The notes under the pieces are model-generated. The model was given only the letters and a program-made list of their open reading frames with translations, was not told the DNA's origin and did not search any database. Below, piece by piece: positions 52,822-62,990 of a DNA stretch of 64,000 nt (positions are counted from its first letter, which is position 1; every line of letters starts with the position of its first letter). Location of the stretch: NCBI GenBank assembly GCA_016808115.1, contig JAEQBH010000728.1, positions 186,001-250,000 of the forward strand, in the 5' to 3' direction. Source of the stretch: Tetrastigma voinierianum (lineage: Eukaryota > Streptophyta > Magnoliopsida > Vitales > Vitaceae). A program made the position numbers and the translations under genes.

Positions 52822-53400
52822 ATGGTTGAGAAAAAGTCTGTTACGGTATCTGAAGTTGTCTCGATAATGTCCAAAATCCCAAACTACAAACTTAATGGTC
52901 TTAATTATTTGGATTGAAGTAAAACAATTCAGATCTACATAAGGAGCATACTTATGGCTGCTCATCTTGATAAGGACCCATCAACTAATGATTCGAAAGA
53001 ATAGTGGATGGAGGATGATGCTCACCTTTTCCTACAGATTTGTAATTCCATTAATAGTGAGGTAATCGGTTTAACTAATCATTGTGAATTTGTTAAAGAA
53101 TTAATGGATTATTTGGAGTTTCTGTATTCTAGGAAAGGGAATGTCTCACGAATATTTGAGGTGTGCAAGGCTTTTCATCGACCTAAAAAACAAGGCAAGT
53201 CTCTTACTGCCCTTTTCATGGAATTCAAGAAAACTTATGAAGAGTTGAATATGTAGCCCTTTAGTGTCGATATCAAAGTCCAACAAGCTCAGAGATAACA
53301 TATGGTTGTTATGAGTTTTCTAGCCAGTCTTCCTTCAGAATTTGATAATGCCAAATCTCATATTCTCTCAAGTCTTGAGATTTCCTCGTTACAAAAAACT
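52822..53400 (+). pseudogene. Element J gag
   Basis: Starts MVEKKSVTVSEVV, then IPNYKLNGLNYLD (usually YKLNG.NYLEWSK), a stop, IQIYIRSILMAAHLDKDPSTND, a stop, and a frame 53008-53256 (MEDDAHLFLQICNSINSEV, LMDYLEFLYSRKGNVSRIFE). A MSFLASLPSEFDNAKSHIL stretch follows after another stop. This is UBN2-type copia gag. The zinc knuckle is absent. Confidence 0.85.
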
Positions 53401-53880
53401 TTTAGCCGAATATTACATATTGAAGTCTGCTTCTCCCACTATAGCACTTATCGAATCAGGTAAACCCAACACATGCCTTATGTCCTCTTCCTTCAAATGG
53501 GTCATTGACTCTGGAGCTACCGACTACATGACAAATAATTCTAGTTTATTTACCACATTTCAGTCACACCCCTCTACTTCTACTGTCACCTTAGCATATG
53601 GGTCCAAATCGCGTGTTCTTGGGTGGGGCACAATTAATCCTACTTCTCTCATCTCTTTGACCTCTGTTCTAAGTTTACCACATTTTTCCTTTAATTTAAT
53701 CTCTATAAATAAACTTACTCGAGCACTTAATTGCAAAATTTATTCTTTCCTAATTATTATCTATTTCAGGATCTTTCGACGAAGCGGATTATCAATAGAG
53801 GAAGCGAGTTTAGGGGTCTCTACATCCTTGACTCAGTGATACCAAAGTCTATTGCTTGTTTTGGAGTTGTTACCCATTCA
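53401..53880 (+). pseudogene. Element J protease and pre-integrase
   Basis: The frame 53342-53839 holds KWVIDSGATDYMTNNSSLF with intact D-S-G (53506-53520), then TLAYGSKSRVLGWGTI, then SVLSLPHFSFNLISINKLTR. A stop follows at 53840. It is the longest single frame of J (165 codons). Confidence 0.88.
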
Positions 53881-54720
53881 AATTACATTATCAGTTAGGT
53901 CACCCTTCTCTCTCTATGTAGAAGAAGCTATCTCCTCAATTTTCCAGTCTCTCTTCATTAAATTGTGAGTCATGTCACTATGCTAAGCTTCATCGTGTGC
54001 ATTTGAGTTCTAGAGTCAATAAACGACCTTCCGCTCCTTTTAAGTTAGTTCATTATGATGTTTAGGGTCCTTGTCCAATCATGTCTCCCATTGGGTTTAA
54101 GTATTTCGTTACTTTTGTTGATGATTTCTCTCGTGTGACTTGGCTTTATTTAATGAAAAATCATTCTGAGTTATTTTCTCAATTTACTGTCTTTTGTGCT
54201 AAAATTAAAACTCAATTTCATGTACCCGTTCAAATATTGAGAGATAATGCCAAATAATATTACTACAAACCTTTTCAATCTTTCATGTTACAACATGGGA
54301 TTCTCTATCAAACCTTTTGTGTGGATACACCCTCACATAATGGGGTAGCTAAGCAAAAGAATACATACATTCTTGAAACCTACAGCAAGTCCCCCACACA
54401 TTTCGTATGCATGTTCTAAACACTTTTAAATGATGTAGCTACAACCTCGCTTTCGATTAATAGGATGACATCATCATTTCGAACTATTACCCGATCATCC
54501 TACAGTTTTTAGGGATGCACGTGTTTTATCTCGATGTCTCGTCCACAAGTTTTAAATCCTTTGATCCTAAGTCCTTAAAGTGCATTTTTCTGGGTTATTC
54601 TCGTGTTTAAAAAGGGTATCAATGTTATTGTCCCACTCTTCAACGACATTTCAAGGCCTACTCGACGCTACATTTTCGGCATCACCTCTTCCTTTCCTTC
54701 CGCTGCTACTTCAGTTAGGG
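53881..54720 (+). pseudogene. Element J integrase
   Basis: Plus-strand traces in changing frames: CESCHYAKLHRV-like zinc region (53960-54000). FKYFVTFVDDFSRVTWLYLM is at about 54100-54155 with catalytic Asp context. ILRDNAK*YY is at 54235-54265 (stop at the conserved Glu region). NGVAKQKNTYILETYS is at about 54340-54385. The C-terminal RCLVHKF*SFDPKSLKCIFL region is near 54530-54590. Not functional. Confidence 0.8.
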
Positions 54721-55440
54721 GAGGACGATGATTTATTGGTCTAACACCGTTTCCTCACTAGAGTCCTTACTCCAAATTTCTGCCCTATTAAACCTCCCAT
54801 TATTCGTTTACTTTCGCGCGCAAATCCCTCCAATTCAGTTAATCGAATTACCGTCATCAACCAAATTACGCGGATTTATCTTCGATTGCTCTATAAAAGG
54901 TGTTTTGTGTTTTCACATAATCTCTTTCGCTTGAGTTTCTATAACCATTTAATGCCTTCCCCTTGTTCCTCATGCATCTCTAGATTCTATCTCTTTCTAG
55001 CACCTGCCTGTAAGGCTTTATCTTCACCCTAGTCATGAGTGCTATAGTGATGAAATGCGTGCTTTGGGATGACAATGGTATCGACTGTGCCTTTTTACCA
55101 ATGAGCAAAGGCTATTGGTCAGTCATAGTGTTTGCAAGAAATTTAACTCCTGGCGGCTCGCTGCCAGACCCAAGGCCTATCTTTGCTGCATGGGTTATGC
55201 TTAGACTTATGGAATTAATTATTTTGATACTTTTTCTCATGTAGCTAAGCTAACATTTGTTTGTTCGTTTTTGTCTCGTCGCTTCTTATGACGTACTCGC
55301 ACACCGAAGCCATCGTAACAATTTTCGCATTGAAGATCTCTCAGTGTGAGATAGAAACCGTGTCGCCTTCGGAAAATTTCTTGCGCGGCCTGAACCTGCA
55401 AGTCCTCAGAGCTTATTTGCTAAATTAATCAAACACTTGA
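54721..55440 (+). pseudogene. Element J linker and RT N-terminus, heavily decayed
   Basis: Linker frame 54728-54934 has no family signature. At 55170-55260 a KAYLCCMGYAQTYGINYFD-like reading appears, then TFSHVAKLTFVCSFLSRRFL, the RT start. The frame 55035-55244 runs over this area out of phase. Confidence 0.6.
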
Positions 55441-55720
55441 GACATTTGGCATGCAGAAAAGTAAGTCTTACCACTATGTCTTCTATAAAAATTTCAGTTC
55501 TAGTATTAGTCTACTGGTAGTGTATGTGGATGATATTGTCATCACTGGGAGTGACTACAAAGGTATATTATCTCTTAAATCCTTTCTTCACAATCAATTT
55601 CACACAAAGGATTTAGAAATATTGAAGTATTTCTTGGGTGTTAAATTCATGAGAAGTAAGTAAGGAATTCTATTATCTCAATGGAAATATATACTTGATA
55701 TGTTATCTCGAGACAGAAAT
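55441..55720 (+). pseudogene. Element J reverse transcriptase palm
   Basis: Frame 55451-55663: QKSKSYHYVFYKNFSSSISL, LVVYVDDIVITGSDYKG (catalytic YVDD intact, 55518-55535), LHNQFHTKDLEILKYFLGVK. About 70 codons remain without a stop. Confidence 0.9.
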
Positions 55721-56432
55721 CACAAACCATGGTACTCGTACTCTTTTAATGCAAACTCACTAAAGAAATAGAATTTGGCCTGGATCTTGAGAGATACAAA
55801 GACCTCGTTTGGGAAATTGAATTTGTATCTCAGTAACTTGCCCGGATATTGCCTCCATTCTTGTAAGCTCGTTGAGAGTCGCATATGTAAATCTTCAACA
55901 CTACTATCAAGCATCAGAAGCATATCCTATGCTACTTGAAAGAAGCCCTTAGACATGGAATATTGCATAAAAAGCATGGGCATACCATAATTGAGTGTTT
56001 TTTAGGCGCAGACTGGGCAGGATCTAAGGAACATAGGAGATCTACCTCAAAATATCAGGTCTGCTGGAAGAAATCAACTCGCGAAGAGTAAGAAGCAAAT
56101 GTTGTCTCACGGCCCAGTGCGAGTCGAGCATGCAGCCAAGGGCACGCCCGTATGCGAGATCATGGATACGTCGCTTATTGATGGAACGGGCATCGAAACT
56201 TCGCATCGGGCGGCTTTGATAGCCAAGTTGCCATGCATATAACATCTAACCCGGTATTTCATGAATGAACCAAACAAATTGAGATAGATTGTCATTTTAT
56301 TCGTGAGAAGATCTAGTTAGGGTTGAAAAGACTAGAGAACAGTTTAGGAGACATTACAAAACTCAGAGGATCAAGTTACATCATTAAAACAAGTCAGTAT
56401 GATCAACATCTATGCTTCAACTTGAGGAGGAG
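55721..56432 (+). pseudogene. Element J RT tail and RNase H
   Basis: Plus-strand reading in several frames: MLSRDRNHKPWYSYSFNAN-like to 55760; ETPLRDMEYCIKSMGIP-like near 55945; GADWAGSKEHRRSTSKYQVC then WKKSTREE (56010-56095). A further block HFIREKI*LGLKRLENSLGD lies near 56295-56350 before the polypurine tract. No complete catalytic set. Confidence 0.65.
56420..56432 (+). other. Element J polypurine tract
   Basis: ACTTGAGGAGGAG directly precedes TGTTATAG of the 3' LTR. Confidence 0.82.
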
Positions 56433-56596
56433 TGTTATAGTAGTGTAGAATTACAAACTAGTTGGAAAAAGATGTATTTATGTAGAGTTAGGAAACTTCA
56501 TATCCTTTTCTATTTGGTTTGGGATTGTCTTGTATATAAATAGGTAGTTCGTGTTCGATGAAAATACAATTTTGCCTTCAATTATCTCTGATTACA
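56433..56596 (+). repeat. Element J 3' LTR
   Basis: 164 bp from TGTTATAGTAGTGTAG to CTGATTACA; matches 52093-52262. Confidence 0.92.
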
Positions 56597-56765
56597 AAAC
56601 TAAACATGTTAAAGTAGCTAGACATTTTATAAAGTTGGAAAGTGGATTGATATGTGTGTCAACAAACTATCAGCTAGCTAATATTTTGACTAACGAATTG
56701 GCTAATTCTTCTTTTGATAGTATTCTAGGCAAACTTGGAATGGAGAACGTTTGTTGCATAGCTTG
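56597..56765 (+). pseudogene. Element K RNase H, right half
   Basis: Frame from 56597: KTKHVKVARHFIKLESGLIC, VSTNYQLANILTNELANSSF, DSILGKLGMENVCCIA, then stop TGA at 56763-56765. Completes the copia RNase H tail (TKHVEVDRHFIKEKL... QLADILTK...). The join with 52092 gives the expected order with a 5-bp target duplication. Confidence 0.85.
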
Positions 56766-56810
56766 AGGAAAAGAGCTGGAAAATCTAGGAATATATTTGC
56801 AACCCGGTTG

Positions 56811-57000
56811 TGTTGCATAGTTGTAAAAGTTTAAATCCCTGATTTGTAGTGATTGATAATTAGATCTTAGATTTGTCGGGGTTGATGAAATCCTAGTTTC
56901 CTAAAATACCAAATCCTTTTTTGTATAAATTCTATAGCTATGAATAAATAAAGTTTAGATGTGACTTTTCCCATAAGAAACAATAAACATTGTTCCCTTA
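56811..57000 (+). repeat. Element K 3' LTR-like segment
   Basis: After the purine-rich GAGGAAAAGAGCTGGAAAA at 56765-56785, the sequence TGTTGCATAGTTGTAAAAG (56811) starts an LTR-like stretch with no second copy in the window. The right end is unclear. Confidence 0.4.
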
Positions 57001-57290
57001 GCAGCCTTTAGTAAGTGATGGTTTTTCTTTGAACAATCCCATGTTGTGGAAGGTTGTCAAAATGCATGGATGATTAAAAAAAAGTGCCTTTATCTTTGAA
57101 GAAATTTCCATGTATGAGTCAAGAAATTCTTCTGTCATCAATCCTAAGGACTTGAATTTAGGCTTAAAAATGGTTTCAATTACGGCATAACCCTCACAAC
57201 TTTTGGTTTTTCATTCAATATGTATACCTAAAACACTCTAGGATGGTCGTCAAAGAAATTAATGAGCCATCCAATTCCAATTAATCGTTA
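56975..57290 (-). pseudogene. Ty1/copia integrase fragment L
   Basis: Minus-strand reading GIVQRKNHHLLKAAKGTMF (changing frame) matches the copia integrase segment GVAERKNHHLLEVARALMF after the catalytic core. Further on toward 57290 ISLTTILECFRYTYLNEKPK and LSPNSSP-like pieces fit the core. Both neighbours are unrelated, so this is an orphan scrap. Confidence 0.6.
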
Positions 57291-58190
57291 CACAAAGGAG
57301 GACCTAGACATGCAGAGAAGTGCCCAGCACCGCCATTAGCACTTAGCTGTGCGCATTATCATATTATTTACTATGAAAGGCTTTTTCATAATGATGAGTT
57401 CTGCACGTTGAATTGATATAGACTCTGACCTAATTAATTTAAAGTTCCAGCGATAAGATAACATAAGATAAAGAAAACTGGTGATGGACTGGGTGATAAT
57501 GCATTCCTATCATGCAAGCCTGATGTTAGTGTCTAAATTATCTTTAGTCATCTGACATCAACGAGACCGACATTCTTGATCCCACGTAATTAGCATATGT
57601 CATACTCCTTGATTGACGCAGAGATCTGTAAATCTGATCGCGGAGTTGTTGATCGAGTTGACGTGTGGATGCTTAAGCAAGAAAGAGCTAAGCAATATCG
57701 ACTATGAGATAATCATATGGATCATCTATTTAAACAGATGATCGTTCTCATCATAGCAATGGTGCAAATATCCTTAAAATTGGAGGTGCTTACGATATCT
57801 TCGATGTGTTGATTCGTACTTTGACCTTTAATCCATGTTGCCGCTCAATAGAAGTGCCTTTGATGAGGATCAGTATAGTTTGAGGTGTCTGGTTGCACTG
57901 AAAGTAGCCAACAAAGGATTCCCCACTCCCAATAAAGTGAGTATACCCTAAGGCTCATTTAATCACATTGGGAATCTCCTGCCAGATGAAATGCTCTCGA
58001 GAGGCCTCAATCGTATAAGGCCGAGGATGAACCGGGGACAAGATCAAATATCACTTAGTTACAAAGTACAGCTACCAATGTGAGCCATACATCATCACGC
58101 CAACCACAAGTAGCAGATAGTTTGCAAAGACGAAATGCACGGTATTTGTCTACTGGAAGGGTATGCAAATAAAATTCACTAACCTCCGAT
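57291..58190. other. Unassigned sequence
   Basis: No domain, LTR pair or splice-bounded frame could be recognised. Longest frames are short and without family features. Confidence 0.5.
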
Positions 58191-58209
58191 CAATCGGGGT
58201 CATGATATG

Positions 58210-58978
58210 TTGTTAGATACTCATCTGACTTGCTTAATCTAATAGTTGAATTAAGTAGCCAACAACGGAACCTAATGGGGTCACAAATACCTAGAAGAGT
58301 GTAGGGTCAAGAGGAAACTCGATTTGGATGTGATCCAAATATGAGGGAGTTTATTCTCGAAAATGGAATTTCACGGGATTAGTGGAATCCCGGGTTCGAA
58401 AGCCCTCACTTAGAGAGATAACAAGCTTGGGCTTGTTCATTGGCTTAGGGCCGTGAAGGAACACACCATAACGCATGGGGATGCGTGTAGCTTATCATCA
58501 CTTAAGGTGAGGAGTATTTTGGTCATTTCATAGGTTAGGGTTTTCCTATAAAAGGAACATTCATGGAAAACCCTAATGAGACTTTAGCTGGAGTTCATGA
58601 GACAGTTTATTTTGGGTTCTCTCATCTCAAAGAAGGTGTTCTGTGAGTTTGAGAGACCTCGGTTTTGGCTCTCTTCGTGATCGGGACTTGGCTAGCACCG
58701 AGACCTTTTCCAGACCAAGGTTCCTGGAGGTCATTTCTACCCACCTTGTGTGGATACCTGCTAGAGGCAAACCTAGGACTCGGTTCGTCTACCAAAGCCA
58801 CCCCGACCAATTAGCCTCCCGCTTTGGAACCCGACACAAAGTAATCCCACACCCTTCTCTTTGTTGTAGAACCGGATTTATGCTACAAGGGGTCCTTGGA
58901 AGGGTTGGGATTTTTTTTTGTTTTCCACTACTATTGGCAAGTGTTGCCACCCACGAAACCCAACAGAACATTGCTATG
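58210..58978 (+). mobile_element. LTR-like block (solo or partial LTR)
   Basis: Begins TGTTAGATACTCATCTGAC and holds a TATA box (CCTATAAAAGG, near 58540-58552). Downstream is a leader-like region with GAGACCTTTTCCAGACC and GTTTGAGAGACCTC, resembling the R/U5 part of plant LTRs. The frames 58643-58993 (plus) and 58622-58810 (minus) overlap it and are not supported as genes. No partner LTR or target duplication found. Confidence 0.4.
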
Positions 58979-58979
58979 T

Positions 58980-59465
58980 ATCAAAGAAAATAGCTTAGAT
59001 TTTTTTATGAGGTTGTGGAGGAAAAATGAAAACAACGATGTTTTGACAATTAACAAGAAATAGAAAAGGATTAGAGTTCTCAAACAAAGAAGGAAACCGT
59101 TGCTTTAAATGGGGAAAACTAGGATGGCTTGATATACAATGCCTTAAATGTTATTTTACTCTCAACAAGAATAGAAATAACATTACTGCCTGTAGCTTAA
59201 GATTGTCCATTCTTCAAGATCATCATCAAAGTACAAAAATTCATTAACCTCTCTAGCACCACCAATCTTCTTTCTCGAATGTAGTTCTTGAAACAGTGAA
59301 AATCAAAGGTATTAGTAAAAAAATTATATTTCTTAGTAATTTTGCTTATAGATAAAAACTAGGTACTTGATAAACTAAATTGAAGTCGGATTCTCTAAGA
59401 TGACTATAGATCCATTTCTTGCAATAGGCGACAAACTTCCATCAGCAACTTATATGATGAGAATA
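58980..59465. other. Unassigned spacer
   Basis: A/T-rich with no recognisable feature; borders a LINE insertion on the right. Confidence 0.5.
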
Positions 59466-60135
59466 AATTTATTTTATTTTTTTATCAGAAACAAAACATG
59501 TATTAATTTTGAAAAGTGAAAGGATGAGAAATCCTTCTCACTAAGTACAAACCCGATTAAGTAACAGTATACTTACACTTTATAGGGGCAATCTAAAACA
59601 AAAAGATGAAACTTAAACTAGACAAAGACTCACAAGGAGGTCACTTCTCTCAAATACAAGCCAAGAGCCAACTATGAGAATAGAATTATGTAATTTTAAG
59701 AGCAGTGAAGAGCATAAAACAACAGATCCTATAACACCTTCCGTCTATACCTCCTCAAAATTCTTTTCATTTCTTTCTTGCCATACTATCCATAAGACAA
59801 GAAGATACGCAATATGCCAAAAGTCTTCGCTTTACTAGATTTCCCAAACTCAAGGAAATAATAAAAATGTCTCCAATATTCCTTGATGGCACCCACCTGC
59901 TCTGAATAACTTATGCCATAGCCCTAATGTTATTGGACAATGCAAAAATAGATGATCAACTAATTCACCACTCCCCTTGCATAGAATGCACCAATGTGGA
60001 CTAAGGGATTTGTAGGGTCTTCTAGCTTGTAGCATGTCATTGGTATTTACCTTCTTAAGCACCACTAACCAAGCTAAGGCCTTTACCTTTGGTGGGGCTT
60101 TTGATTTTCAAATAAAATTTCTAATTATTTTTTAG
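59466..60135 (-). mobile_element. L1-type LINE 3' end, 5' truncated
   Basis: On the minus strand coding sequence runs toward 59466. Frame 59850-60065 reads KVNTNDMLQARRPYKSLSPH, then WCILCKGSGELVDHLFLHCP, then ITLGLWHKLF. This is the zf-RVT domain (C..C...H...C pattern WCILCK, HLFLHC) at the end of plant L1 ORF2; FI*KSKAPPKVKALAWLV lies just upstream. A T-rich run at 59470-59485 is the reverse of the A-rich tail (TTTCTGATAAAAAAAT). The target duplication is not resolved. Confidence 0.85.
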
Positions 60136-60140
60136 TCTGA

Positions 60141-61060
60141 GATATTCAGATTGATGAGATCCAAATTGTGGTGCAACTCCGCTTATCATCCTCAAACGGA
60201 TGGCCAAACTGAAGTGGTCAATCGTTGTGTAGAGACTTATCTCCGCTGTATCTCAGTAGATAAACCCTCCCACTAGTCCGAATGGTTGGCTTGGGCTGAG
60301 TATAACTACAACACTTCCTTCAACATGGCCACATGTGTAACTCCATTTAAGGTAGTGCATGGCCGCGACCCGCCACCTTTAATCCGTTATGAGTGGGGCT
60401 CCACTGCTAACCATGAGGTTGAATCCCTCTTACTACAACGGGATGTTGTCCTAGATGAGCTCAAGCATCACTTGCATCGCACCCAACAGAAAAGGAAAGC
60501 GCACGCCGACCTACATCGGTGACATTCACCGGTCTCGCTTGGGAATCAGCCACGCCAAACTTGCCCTTACCTCGCCCCCAGCCCGGAGAGGAACAAAATC
60601 TTGTTCAGCTTCTATGGTCCCTTCAAAAGCATTTCTGGAAAAATCGACCAGCCAAGAGAACCGGGACCGCCGCCACTTCTAGCCGCAAGATTCATCCCGC
60701 TTTCCACGCCTCACTCAAAAGGCAATGTGGAAATCTTCAACTAACAGACCATCAATTCCTTCCTCATTAACAATTGATGTGGAGCAACTCATTGGAACTA
60801 ACTCCGCTGTTTTAAGTACTCACCCTCCCCATTCAAGGTAATAAATTGATCCTCGGTGTCTCATTCATTGGTACGACCTTCCAACTTATGGAGATTCCTG
60901 GGAGTCCTCTGCTATAATACGGACACAGTTTCCTCATTTTAACCTTGAGGGCAAGGTTCGTGCTTGGGCAGCGGGTAATGATAGGCCTCCAATCCAAATA
61001 ACCTATGAAAGGAGGAAGAAGGGAAAGAGCATCTTAGGTGATATTAGAGGTAATTGAGAT
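60141..61060 (+). pseudogene. Ty3/gypsy integrase C-terminal part (element M)
   Basis: Plus-strand reading FRLMRSKLWCNSAYHPQTDG then QTEVVNRCVETYL (third catalytic Glu in the TE-V context; HPQTDGQTE is diagnostic of gypsy integrase). It continues AEYNYNTSFNMATCVTPFKV then VHGRDPPPLIRYEWGS. Then GPFKSISGKI-like and RFIPLSTPHSKGNVE-like C-terminal pieces (after 60500), and a tail QFPHFNLEGKVRAWAAGN near 60930-60985. Earlier parts (gag to integrase core) are absent; the LINE lies directly upstream. One stop near 60275 and frameshifts after 60520. Confidence 0.86.
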
Positions 61061-61653
61061 TGCGATTATGATATTTTTTGGTGGCTTTGCTGGGGGTAAT
61101 TGCCTTGTATAGCTTCTAATCCTAAAAAGAGTCAATAGGGTCTTTTCGTGGGGTTTTCTAGAATGAGTTTGTTAGGAGTGGTGATTTGGGTGTCCTATAA
61201 ATAAGTAATTCTTTTCCCCTTGTGGGACATGAAAAAGTTGAGGTTGATTTACTTGTGGTGAGGAGGGGTTTAGGACCCCATCAGACTCCTTGTGCCTCAG
61301 GACTTCTTATGCCGCTAGACTCCTTGTTGTACTCCAATTAAGAGACTTGCTGCCCAAGGCTTCCATGCCTATATAAGGCAAGCTTCTCCCACTCTGATCC
61401 CACTTTGCTTCAAGTGTCGCGCCTCAGCCCCTAAGCCGTGGAGCAAATGACCGCATCGTGGTGCATCCCAACTAGACAAAGATGCTTGTTCTTCCCTCAT
61501 GTGTGTGTGTGCTTCGCTCACACACTATGCGGCCGGGTTTCTATATCCCATGCCAAAGACTTGTTTCATTGCCTTGATTCTCTCTTCGATGCTCTTCAGA
61601 CGGGTTATGCAACTCACGCCGTATCAACCCGGTCATCTAGTCGAGGGGCTAAC
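61061..61653 (+). repeat. LTR-like sequence with two TATA-type boxes
   Basis: Following the gypsy integrase tail, TCCTATAAATAAG (about 61194-61206) and CCTATATAAGGC (about 61370-61381) are LTR-type TATA boxes. The second sits in a segment ending near 61653, possibly a different LTR. No LTR pair visible. The frame 61438-61680 is not supported. Confidence 0.35.
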
Positions 61654-61722
61654 AACAACTCTATAAGACAAGTTTCCTAATAGATTACAACTCTATATGT
61701 AAAGTAGATATGTGTTATAACA
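61654..61722 (-). repeat. Element N 3' LTR, truncated
   Basis: ACAACTCTATAAGACAAG to GTGTTATAACA, matching the last 70 bp of element G LTRs. Left part missing. Confidence 0.88.
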
Positions 61723-62380
61723 CTCCCCCTCAAGTTGGAGCATAGATATTAATCATGCCCAATTTGTTACATAGACAACTAACCCGGTCCCTACTTATAA
61801 CCTTTATGAAGATATCACCTAATTATTCTCCAGTTTTCACATATCTTATAAAAATCAAGTGTAGTTGTATTTTTCAATGAACGCAAAAGTGGACAAATAA
61901 TCCTAATATGCTTAGTTTGAAACATGCAATAACTTATTAGAAGCATAAATATGAAGGGCAGCTCTAGTTATCACACCGCAGTTTTCTAGATCAATATCTT
62001 AGATGTCACTTCCACAAGAGTTGATGAAGCCACATAATCTCACATATGGACTGTGACATCTCTCTATATTCAGACTTTGTACTAGATAGAGAGAGAACAC
62101 TCAATATCAGGACGAGTAGGCAATATCAGGACGAGTTACTATAAGGTAATTCAGCTTCCCAACTAGTCTTCTATATCTCTCAGAATCCTCAAATGTTTCG
62201 TCTTCTCTAATAAGGTGTACGCTAAACCAAAAGGAGAACTCGGCATGGCTACTTCCCCAACCTTCCTAATCTCAAACAATACAGATCAAGCACTTATTTC
62301 CTTTGGAGATGTTAGTAATTCCATCTGGTCTCACATAAGTTCAATGCCCAAGAAGCATTCAGTATCCCTAAGCCTTTTAT
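61723..62380 (-). pseudogene. Element N RNase H, decayed
   Basis: By position after the polypurine tract. Traces comparable with 43009-43900 of element G can be seen, in the same order. No intact motif. Confidence 0.6.
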
Positions 62381-62990
62381 AGTGAATTCACTCAAGAAAG
62401 GACTTAAGAAATGAGATACCTTTAGAGTCACTCTCAGTGATAATAATATCATCCACATACATTACCAACAGAATGATACCTAAACTGGAGTTCCTATAGA
62501 AGATGGAGTGGTCGATGACATGCCACCTCAATGGCTTCATAAATTTACTAAACCACACACACGGACTCAAGCCAAACCATACATAGACTTCCGAAGACAA
62601 CAAACCCTCCCTATCTCTCCCTGAGTAACAAACCCTAGAGATTGCTCCATATACACCTCCTCCTGAAGGTCGCCATGAAGAAAGGCATTCTTAATATCAA
62701 GCTGGTGGAGATCCCAATTATAAGTGGCAGCCAAGGAAATAAAAAGTCGAGCATATGTCATCTTAGTAACAGAGGAAAAAGTGTCGAAATAGACCACGCC
62801 ATAGGTTTAGGCATACCCTTTAGCAACAAGGCGGGCTTTCAATCGAGCAATGGATCCATCGGGATTAACCTTCACTGTGAACACCCAACGGCAACCAATG
62901 GCTTTCTTCCCAAGCAGGGAACAACAAGTCCTGGGAGTACCATTAGTCAATAAAGCATCCATCTCCTCTATCATAGCACTAAGCCAACCA
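62381..62990 (-). pseudogene. Element N reverse transcriptase
   Basis: Minus-strand frames 62388-62603 (LGIILLVMYVDDIIITESDS, catalytic YVDD intact) and 62567-62797 (VYFDTFSSVTKMTYARLFIS, LAATYNWDLHQLDIKNAFLH, GDLQEEVYMEQSLGFVTQGE). Together these are most of the RT core in two frames. The N-terminal part (62800-62990) is in broken frames. Confidence 0.9.

Larger units (their letters stand above)
52093..56596 (+). mobile_element. Ty1/copia element J (plus), nested in K
   Basis: LTRs 52093-52262 (170 bp) and 56433-56596 (164 bp) share TGTTATAGTA...GTGTAGAATTA and ...ATTACA. A primer site follows the first, a polypurine tract precedes the second. Flanks GAACT (52088-52092) and AAACT (56597-56601) match at 4 of 5. 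The element is 4504 bp and lies in K RNase H. The domain order gag, PR, INT, RT, RH is complete by position but stops are abundant. Confidence 0.92.
51655..57000 (+). mobile_element. Ty1/copia element K (plus), deleted, split by element J
   Basis: Left piece: gag start (51655-51770) directly followed by RNase H (51880-52092). Right piece: rest of RNase H (56597-56765), then an LTR-like tail (about 56811-57000, starting TGTTGCATAGTTG). Protease, integrase and RT are deleted. J occupies 52093-56596. The two RNase H halves read through after J is removed. Confidence 0.72.

Noticed and set aside
58380..58420. tRNA-like GGGTTCGAAAGCCC near an LTR-like block
   Set aside because: It resembles a T-arm, but no A box, D-arm, anticodon stem or acceptor stem could be placed around it.
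58643..58993. 116-codon plus-strand frame and overlapping minus-strand frames
   Set aside because: They lie within an LTR-like block downstream of its TATA box and have no recognisable domain.
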